A stretch of DNA of 64,000 nucleotides from Cervus elaphus. Taxonomy: Eukaryota > Chordata > Mammalia > Artiodactyla > Cervidae. The stretch spans positions 380,001 to 444,000 of the forward strand of contig NW_025316714.1 of assembly GCF_910594005.1 (NCBI RefSeq), in the 5' to 3' direction. Of the stretch, positions 56,945-64,000 are shown in pieces. Every line of letters starts with the position of its first letter. Within the stretch, counting starts at the first letter, position 1. The translations under genes were made by a program, and so were the position numbers. The notes beneath the pieces are model-generated. The model saw nothing but the letters and a program-made list of their open reading frames with translations. It ran no database searches and had not been told where the DNA came from.

Positions 56945-58470
56945 AAAGGTGTGAAAAATTTCAGGAGCAAAAAAAAAAAAAAAAGAAAGACCAGGAGCAT
57001 GAAAAGGTGTGAAAAATGCGAGGAGCAAAAAAAAAAAAGAAAAGACCAGGAACATGAAAAGGTGTGAAAAATGCGAGGAGGAAAAAAAAAAAAGAAAGAC
57101 CAGGAGCATGAAAAGGTGTAAAAATGTGAGGAGCAAAAAAAAAAAAAAGACGAGGAGCATGAAAAAGTTTGAAAAATGCAAGGAGCATGAAAAGGTGTGA
57201 AAAATGCAAGGAGCATGAAAAGGTGTGAAAAATGCAAGGAGCATGAAAAGGTGTGAAAAATGGGAGGAGCAAAAAAAAAAAAAAAGAAAGCCCAGGAGTG
57301 TGAAAAGGTGTGAAAAATGCGAGGAGCAAAAAAAAAAAAAAAAGATCAGGAGCATGAAAAGGTGTGAAAAATTCGAGGAGCAAAAAAAAAAAAAGACGAG
57401 GAGCATGAAAAGGTGTGAAAAATGCAAGGAGCATGAAAAGGTGTGAAAAATTTGAGAGGCAAAAAAAAAAAAAAAAAAAAAAGACCAGGAGCATGAAAAG
57501 GTGTGAGAAATGCGGGGAGCAAAAAAAAAAAAAGAAAGACCAGGAGCATGAAAAGGTGTGAAAAATGCGAGGAGAAAAAAAAAAAAAAGAAAGACCAGGA
57601 GCATGAAAAGGTGTGAAAAATGCGAGGAGCAAAAAAAAAAAAAAAGACGAGGAGCATGAAAAGGTGTGAAAAATGCAAGGAGCAAGAAAAGGTGTGAAAA
57701 ATGCAAGGAGCATGAAAAGGTGTGAAAAATTTGAGGAGCAAAAAAAAAAAAAAAAAAAAAGACCAGGACCATGAATAGGTGTGAAAAATGCGAGGAGCAA
57801 AAAAAAAAAAAGACGAGGAGCATGAAAAGGTGTGAAAAATGCAAGGAGCATGAAAAGGTGTGAAAAATTTCAGGAGCAAAAAAAAAAAAAAAAAAAAGAC
57901 CAGGAACATGAAAAGGTGTGAAAAATGCGAGGAGAAAAAAAAAAAAAAAGACGAGGAGCATGAAAAGGTGTGAAAAATGCGAGGAGCAAAAAAAAAAAAA
58001 GAAAGACCAGGAGCATGAAAAGGTGTGAAAAATGCGAGGAGCAAAAAAAAAAAAAAAAAAAAGAAAGACCAGGAGCATGAAAAGGTGTGAAAAATGCGAG
58101 GAGCATGAAAAGATGTGAAAAATGCGAGGAGCATGAAAAGGTGTGAAAAATGCGAGGAGCAAAAAAAAAAAAAGACGAGGAGCATGAAAAGGTGTGAAAA
58201 ATGCGAGGAGCAAAAAAAAAAAAAAGACGAGGAGCATGAAAAGGTGTGAAAAAAGCGAGGAGCAAAAAAAAAAAAAGAAAGACCAGGAGCATGAAAAGGT
58301 GTGAAAAATGCAAGGAGCAAGAAAAGGTGTGAAAAATTTCAGGAGCAAAAAAAAAAAAAAAAAAAGACCAGGAACATGAAAAGGTGTGAAAAATGCGAGG
58401 AGCAAAAAAAAAAAAAAAAAGACCAGGAACATGAAAAGGTGTGAAAAATGCAAGGAGCAAAAAAAAAAAA
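56945..58470 (+). repeat. Displaced duplicate block, partner at 62,468-64,000
   Basis: Constant offset of 5,523: GTGTAAAAATGTG (57,114 and 62,637), CCCAGGAGTG (57,291 and 62,814) and GGAGCAAGAAAAGG (58,315 and 63,839). It differs near 58,446, where this copy has AAAAATGCAAGG and the partner has AAAATTGCAAGG. The match probably continues past the window edge. Confidence 0.75.
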
Positions 58471-59340
58471 AAAAAAAGAACAGGAGCATGAAAAGGTGTG
58501 AAAAATTTGAGGAGCAAAAAAAAAAAAAAAAAAAAAGAAAAACGAGGAGCATGAAAAGGTGTGAAAAATGCGAGGAGCAAAACAAAAAAAGAAAAGACCA
58601 GGAACATGAAAAGGTGTGAAAAATGCGAGGAGCAAAAAAAAAAAAGAAAGACCAGGAGCATGAAAAGGTGTGAAAAATGCGAGGAGCAAAAAAAAAAAAA
58701 AGACGAGGAGCATGAAAAAGTTTGAAAAATGCAAGGAGCATGAAAAGGTGTGAAAAATGCAAGGAGCATGAAAAGGTGTGAAAAATGCAAGGAGCATGAA
58801 AAGGTGTGAAAAATGGGAGGAGCAAAAAAAAAAAAAAAGATCAGGAGCATGAAAAGGTGTGAAAAATTCGAGGAGCAAAAAAAAAAAAAGACGAGGAGCA
58901 TGAAAAGGTGTGAAAAATGCAAGGAGCATGAAAAGGTGTGAAAAATTTGAGAGGCAAAAAAAAAAAAAAAAAAAAAGACCAGGAGCATGAAAAGGTGTGA
59001 GAAATGCGGGGAGCAAAAAAAAAAAAAGAAAGACCAGGAGCATGAAAAGGTGTGAAAAATGCGAGGAGAAAAAAAAAAAAAAGAAAGACCAGGAGCATGA
59101 AAAGGTGTGAAAAATGCGAGGAGCAAAAAAAAAAAAAAGACGAGGAGCATGAAAAGGTGTGAAAAATGCAAGGAGCATGAAAAGGTGTGAAAAATGCAAG
59201 GAGCATGAAAAGGTGTGAAAAATTTGAGGAGCAAAAAAAAAAAAAAAAAAAAAGACCAGGACCATGAATAGGTGTGAAAAATGCGAGGAGCAAAAAAAAA
59301 AAAAGACGAGGAGCATGAAAAGGTGTGAAAAATGCAAGGA
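57860..59340 (+). repeat. Displaced duplicate block, partner at 55,400-56,940
   Basis: Second copy, with TGGGAGGAGC running directly through its A-tract into the GATCAGG linker at about 58,838 and the CCCAGGAGTG unit missing. Confidence 0.7.
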
Positions 59341-59601
59341 GCATGAAAAGGTGTGAAAAATTTCAGGAGCAAAAAAAAAAAAAAAAAAAAGACCAGGAAC
59401 ATGAAAAGGTGTGAAAAATGCGAGGAGCAAAAAAAAAAAAAAAAACCAGGAACATGAAAAGGTGTGAAAAATGCGAGGAGCAAAAAAAAAAAAAAAGAGG
59501 AGGAGCATGAAAAGGTGTGAAAAATGCGAGGAGCAAAAAAAGAAAAAAAGACGAGGAGCATGAAAAGGTGTGAAAAATGCGAGGAGCAAAAAAAAAAAAA
59601 A

Positions 59602-59937
59602 GAAAGACCAGGAGCATGAAAAGGTGTGAAAAATGCGAGGAGCATGAAAAGATGTGAAAAATGCGAGGAGCATGAAAAGGTGTGAAAAATGCGAGGAGCA
59701 AAAAAAAAAAAAAAAAAAGAAAGAGCAGGAGCATGAAAAGGTGTGAAAAATGCGAGGAGCATGAAAAGATGTGAAAAATGCGAGGAGCATGAAAAGGTGT
59801 GAAAAATGCGAGGAGCAAAAAAAAAAAAAAAAAAAAGAAAGAGCAGGAGCATGAAAAGGTGTGAAAAATGCGAGGAGCATGAAAAGATGTGAAAAATGCG
59901 AGGAGCATGAAAAGGTGTGAAAAATGCGAGGAGCAAA
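59602..59937 (+). repeat. Local triplet of an approx. 118-bp unit
   Basis: Three successive copies of a compact trimer (GGTGTG, GATGTG, GGTGTG 28-mers) plus the A-tract, each opened by GAAAGACCAGG or GAAAGAGCAGG at about 59,602, 59,719 and 59,838. Copies 2 and 3 share GAGCAGG and look like the most recent expansion. Single copies of this trimer are scattered through type B (for example 16.68, 22.81, 23.30, 24.31, 26.69 and 28.84 kb). Confidence 0.8.
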
Positions 59938-61085
59938 AAAAAAAAAAAAAAAAAAGACCAGGAACATGAAAAGGTGTGAAAAATGCGAGCAGCAAAAAAA
60001 AAAAAAAAAAAAAAACCAGGAAAATGAAAAGGTGTGAAAAAAGCGAGGAGCAAAAAAAAAAAAAAAGACAAGGAGCATGAAAAGGTGTGAAAAATGCGAG
60101 GAGAAAAAAAAAAAAAAGAAAGACCAGGAGCATGAAAAGGTGTGAAAAATGCGAGGAGCATGAAAAGGTGTGAAAAATGCGAGGAGAAAAAAAAAAAAAG
60201 AAAGACGAGGAACATGAAAAGGTGTGAAAAATGCGAGGAGCAAAAAAAAAAAAAAAAAAGAAAGACCAGGAGCATGAAAAGGTGTGAAAAATGCGAGGAG
60301 CAAAAAAAAAAAAAGACGAGGAGCATGAAAAGGTGTGAAAAATTTGAGAAGCAAAAAAAAAAAAAAAAAAAAGACCAGGAGCATGAAAAGGTGTGAGAAA
60401 TGCGGGGAGCAAAAAAAAAAAAAGAAAGAACAGGAGCATGAAAAGGTGTGAAAAATGGGAGGAGAAAAAAAAAAAAAAGAGGAGGAGCATGAAAAGGTGT
60501 GAAAAATGCGAGGAGCAAAAAAAAAAAAAAGAGGAGGAGCATGAAAAGGTGTGAAAAATGCGAGGAGCAAAAAAAAAAAAAGACGAGGAGCATGAAAAGG
60601 TGTGAAAAATGCAAGGAGCATGAAAAGGTGTGAAAAATGCAAGGGGCATGAAAAGGTGTGAAAAATGCGAGGAGCAAAAAAAAAAAAAAAAAAGACCAGG
60701 AGCATGAAAAGGTGTGAAAAATGCGAGGAGCAAAAAAAAAAAAAAAGAAAGAAAGACCAGGAGCATGAAAACGTGTGAAAAATGCGAGGAGCAAAAAAAA
60801 AAAAAAGACGAGGAGCATGAAAAGGTGTGAAAAATGCAAGGAGCATGAAAAGGTGTGAAAAATGCGAGGAGCAAAAAAAAAAAAAAGACGAGGAGCATGA
60901 AAAGGTGTGAAAAATGCAAGGAGCATAAAAAGGTGTGAAAAATGCGAGGAGCAAAAAAAAAAAAAAAAAAAGAAAGACCAGGAGCATGAAAAGGTGTGAA
61001 AAATGCGAGGAGCAAAAAAAAAAAAAAAGACCAGGAGCATGAAAAGGTGTGAAAAATGCGAGGAGCAAAAAAAAAAAAAAGAAAG

Positions 61086-61169
61086 ACCAGGAGCATGAAA
61101 AGTTGTGAAAAATGCGAGGAGCATGAAGAGGTGTGAAAAATGCGAGGAGCATGAAAAGGTGTGAAAAAT
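61086..61169 (+). repeat. Type A-like compact trimer inside type B
   Basis: A compact trimer of GTTGTG, GAAGAGGTG and GGTGTG 28-mers. The GTTGTG plus GAAGAGG combination is typical of type A (for example 12,790-12,870). Here it sits deep in type B and replaces the GGTGTG, ACATGTG, GGTGTG trimer found at the equivalent place in related blocks (for example about 50,400 and 51,995). Confidence 0.7.
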
Positions 61170-62467
61170 GCGAGGAGCAAAAAAAAAAAAAAAAAAAGAA
61201 AGACCAGGAGCATGAAAAGGTGTGAAAAATGCGAGGAGCATGAAAAGATGTGAAAAATGCGAGGAGCATGAAAAGGTGTGAAAAATGAGAGGAGTAAAAA
61301 AAAAAAAAAGACGAGGAGCATCAAAAGGTGTGAAAAATGCAAGGAGCATGAAAAGGTGTGAAAAATGCAGGGAGCATGAAAAGGTGTGAAAAATTTGAGG
61401 AGCAAAAAAAAAAAAAAAAAAAAGACCAGGAACATGAAAAGGTGTGAAAAATGCGAGGAGCAAAAAAAAAAAAAAAAAAGACCAGGAACATGAAATGGTG
61501 TGAAAATTGCATGGAGCAAAAAAAAAAAAAAAAAAAAGAATAGGAGCATGAAAAGGTGTGAAAAATGCGAGGAGCAAAAAAAAAAAAAAAAAAAAAGACC
61601 AGGAACATGAAAAGGTGTGAAAAAAGCGAGGAGCAAAAAAAAAAAAAAAAAAAACCAAGAACAAGAAAAGGTGGGAAAAAAGCGAGGAACAAAAAAAAAA
61701 AAAAAGACGAGGAGCATGAAAAGGTGTGAAAAATGCGAGGAGAAAAAAAAAAAAAAGAAAGACCAGGAGCATGAAAAGGTGTGAAAAATGCGAGGAGCAT
61801 GAAAAGGTGTGAAAAATGCAAGGAGCATGAAAAGGTGTGAAAAATGCGAGGAGCAAAAAAAAAAAAAAAAAGACCAGGAGCATGAAAAGGTGTGAAAAAT
61901 TCGAGGAGCAAAAAAAAAAAAAAAAAAGAAAGACCAGGAGCATGAAAAGGTGTGAAAAATGCGAGGAGCAAAAAAAAAAAAAAAAGACGAGGAGCATGAA
62001 AAGGTGTGAAAAATGCGAGGAGCAAAAAAAAAAAAAAGAAAGACCAGGAGCATGAAAAGGTGTGAAAAATGCGAGGAGCATGAAAACATGTGAAAAAAGC
62101 GAGGAGCATGAAAAGGTGTGAAAAATGCGAGGAGCAAAAAAAAAAAAAAAAAAAAAGACCAGGAACATGAAAAGGTGTGAAAAATGCGAGCAGCAAAAAA
62201 AAAAAAAAAAAAACCAAGAAAAAAAAAAGGTGTGAAAAATGCGAGGAGCAAAAAAAAAAAAAAAAGACGAGGAGCATGAAAAGGTGTGAAAAATTCGAGG
62301 AGCAAAAAAAAAAAAAAACGAGGAGCATGAAAAGGTGGGAAAAATGCAAGGAGCAAAAAAAAAAAAAAAAAAAAGACCAGGACCATGAATAGGTGTGAAA
62401 AATGCGAGGAGCAAAAAAAAAAAAAGACGAGGAGCATGAAAAGGTGTGAAAAATGCAAGGAGCATGA

Positions 62468-64000
62468 AAAGGTGTGAAAAATTTCAGGAGCAAAAAAAAA
62501 AAAAAAAGAAAGACCAGGAGCATGAAAAGGTGTGAAAAATGCGAGGAGCAAAACAAAAAAAGAAAAGACCAGGAACATGAAAAGGTGTGAAAAATGCGAG
62601 GAGGAAAAAAAAAAAAGAAAGACCAGGAGCATGAAAAGGTGTAAAAATGTGAGGAGCAAAAAAAAAAAAAAGACGAGGAGCATGAAAAAGTTTGAAAAAT
62701 GCAAGGAGCATGAAAAGGTGTGAAAAATGCAAGGAGCATGAAAAGGTGTGAAAAATGCAAGGAGCATGAAAAGGTGTGAAAAATGGGAGGAGCAAAAAAA
62801 AAAAAAAGAAAGCCCAGGAGTGTGAAAAGGTGTGAAAAATGCGAGGAGCAAAAAAAAAAAAAAAAGATCAGGAGCATGAAAAGGTGTGAAAAATTCGAGG
62901 AGCAAAAAAAAAAAAAGACGAGGAGCATGAAAAGGTGTGAAAAATGCAAGGAGCATGAAAAGGTGTGAAAAATTTGAGAGGCAAAAAAAAAAAAAAAAAA
63001 AAAAAGAACAGGAGCATGAAAAGGTGGGAGAAATGCGGGGAGCAAAAAAAAAAAAAGAAAGACCAGGAGCATGAAAAGGTGTGAAAAATGCGAGGAGAAA
63101 AAAAAAAAAAAGAAAGACCAGGAGCATGAAAAGGTGTGAAAAATGCGAGGAGCAAAAAAAAAAAAAAAGACGAGGAGCATGAAAAGGTGTGAAAAATGCA
63201 AGGAGCATGAAAAGGTGTGAAAAATGCAAGGAGCATGAAAAGGTGTGAAAAATTTGAGGAGCAAAAAAAAAAAAAAAAAAAAAGACCAGGACCATGAATA
63301 GGTGTGAAAAATGCGAGGAGCAAAAAAAAAAAAAGACGAGGAGCATGAAAAGGTGTGAAAAATGCAAGGAGCATGAAAAGGTGTGAAAAATTTCAGGAGC
63401 AAAAAAAAAAAAAAAAAAAAGACCAGGAACATGAAAAGGTGTGAAAAATGCGAGGAGAAAAAAAAAAAAAAAGACGAGGAGCATGAAAAGGTGTGAAAAA
63501 TGCGAGGAGCAAAAAAAAAAAAAGAAAGACCAGGAGCATGAAAAGGTGTGAAAAATGCGAGGAGCAAAAAAAAAAAAAAAAAAAAGAAAGACCAGGAGCA
63601 TGAAAAGGTGTGAAAAATGCGAGGAGCATGAAAAGATGTGAAAAATGCGAGGAGCATGAAAAGGTGTGAAAAATGCGAGGAGCCAAAAAAAAAAAAGACG
63701 AGGAGCATGAAAAGGTGTGAAAAATGCGAGGAGCAAAAAAAAAAAAAAAACGAGGAGCATGAAAAGGTGTGAAAAAAGCGAGGAGCAAAAAAAAAAAAAG
63801 AAAGACCAGGAGCATGAAAAGGTGTGAAAAATGCAAGGAGCAAGAAAAGGTGTGAAAAATTTCAGGAGCAAAAAAAAAAAAAAAAAAAGACCAGGAACAT
63901 GAAAAGGTGTGAAAAATGCGAGGAGCAAAAAAAAAAAAAAAAAGACCAGGAACATGAAAAGGTGTGAAAATTGCAAGGAGCAAAAAAAAAAAAAAAAAAA
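62468..64000 (+). repeat. Displaced duplicate block at right edge, partner at 56,945-58,470
   Basis: Second copy at an offset of 5,523, truncated by the window edge inside an A-tract. Private variants include GGTGGGAGAAATGCGGGG (about 63,025) and GGAGCCAAAA (about 63,681). Confidence 0.75.

Larger units (their letters stand above)
1..64000 (+). repeat. Continuous purine-skewed satellite array, 28-bp unit with A-tract spacers
   Basis: Every stretch I read is built from one 28-bp module: GAGCATG, A4, GGTGTG, A5, TGCGAG. Modules either abut or are separated by GAGC plus an A-tract, optional GAAA steps and a GACCAG or GACGAG linker. The consensus 28-mer has only 6 pyrimidines, and the spacers add almost none, so the + strand is a near-continuous purine strand. 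No unrelated insertion, transposon, gene or RNA gene interrupts it, and the array continues beyond both edges. Common unit variants change GGTGTG (to GTTGTG, GTTTAG, GTTGAG, GATGTG, GGTCTG, ACATGTG) or TGCGAG (to TGCAAG, TTCGAG, TTTGAG, TGTGAG, TATGAG, TTTCAG). I do not recognise the family. Calling it a eukaryotic satellite is inference from array size and organisation. Confidence 0.97.
22009..64000 (+). repeat. Type B array domain, main block to window end
   Basis: From here to the edge the array is type B: GACGAG, GACCAG, GAACAG and GAATAG linkers, TTTGAGG, TATGAGG and TTTCAGG units, GATGTG and ACATGTG variants in compact trimers, and mostly single GAAA steps. Double GAAA steps are seen near 48,087, 50,055, 51,658 and 60,748. 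Internally it is a mosaic of kb-scale blocks copied at many offsets. Recurring marker cassettes (the CCCAGGAGTG/GATC cassette, AAAACA7GAAAAGACC, GA5TAAAGACC and GCAGCAAAG) allow the blocks to be followed. No gene or unique sequence is visible. Confidence 0.85.

Noticed and set aside
59..62400. Bacterial or phage origin, tRNA, rRNA or terminator hairpins
   Set aside because: There are no inverted repeats able to form stable stems, because the + strand is almost all purine. No cloverleaf or rRNA-like segment is seen anywhere.
1..64000. Ribosome-binding site plus start codon (AGGAGCATG) at most units
   Set aside because: Only one base separates AGGAG from ATG, it occurs in nearly every unit, and it leads to repeat translation only. 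It is a coincidence of the unit sequence.
1..64000. Poly(A)-tailed SINE or processed retroposon array
   Set aside because: A-tracts with GAAA steps resemble retroposon tails, but the body is only 28 bp, has no promoter boxes or tRNA/7SL likeness, and shows no long target-site duplications. The flanking GGAGC repeats are reported as a finding instead.
1..64000. Telomeric repeat or alpha-satellite identity
   Set aside because: There is no TTAGGG-type or related telomere motif and no 171-bp period. The unit is 28 bp with A-tract spacers.

Overview
The whole 64-kb window is one uninterrupted tandem-repeat (satellite or megasatellite) array. I see no credible protein-coding gene, RNA gene, transposon or unique sequence in it. 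The array runs off both edges: base 1 lies inside a repeat unit and base 64,000 lies inside an A-tract. An array this long, AT-rich and built from nested higher-order repeats points to a eukaryotic nuclear genome, in a heterochromatic, pericentromeric, subtelomeric or sex/B-chromosome setting or a very large intronic VNTR. The sequence does not reveal the species.

The basic module is a 28-bp unit read on the + strand: GAGCATG, A4, GGTGTG, A5, TGCGAG. It occurs in two arrangements. In compact runs the 28-mers abut directly. In spaced runs each 28-mer is followed by GAGC, a pure A-tract (about 10 to 31 nt), sometimes one to four GAAA steps, and a short linker GACCAG or GACGAG that leads into the next GAGCATG. 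The + strand is therefore strongly purine-rich. The - strand is pyrimidine-rich and almost free of stop codons, which creates very long, Phe-rich open frames that are a composition artefact.

Layout. Bases 1 to about 15,878 are 'type A' array: GACCAG linkers, frequent (GAAA)3, and GTTGTG, GTTTAG and GAAGAGG unit variants. Bases about 15,879-17,104 are 'type B' array: GACGAG linkers appear, GAAA mostly single, and TTTGAGG, TATGAGG and GATGTG variants. Bases 17,105 to about 22,008 are type A again, and about 22,009-64,000 are type B to the end. The second A-to-B passage exists because a segment of about 6.2 kb (10,908-17,104) has been duplicated in tandem (17,105 to about 23,230), leaving a B-to-A fusion at 17,105-17,132.

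On top of this are many nested duplications: a 1.15-kb tandem pair (4,262-6,552), a 1.6-kb tandem pair (49,640-52,850), an approx. 118-bp triplet (59,602-59,937), and displaced copies at offsets of about 3.78, 5.98, 4.15-4.47, 5.52, 14.53 and 18.6 kb. The most informative mechanistic clue is that each A-tract spacer is bracketed by direct repeats (AGGAGC in type A, CGAGGAGC in GACGAG-linked units). Collapsing these repeats gives exactly the compact 28-mer form. A gap of about 310 bp separating two otherwise collinear blocks (near 34,100) ends in this same motif.

All positions were read by eye. Block limits are accurate to roughly 5-30 bp, and copy identities were not computed.
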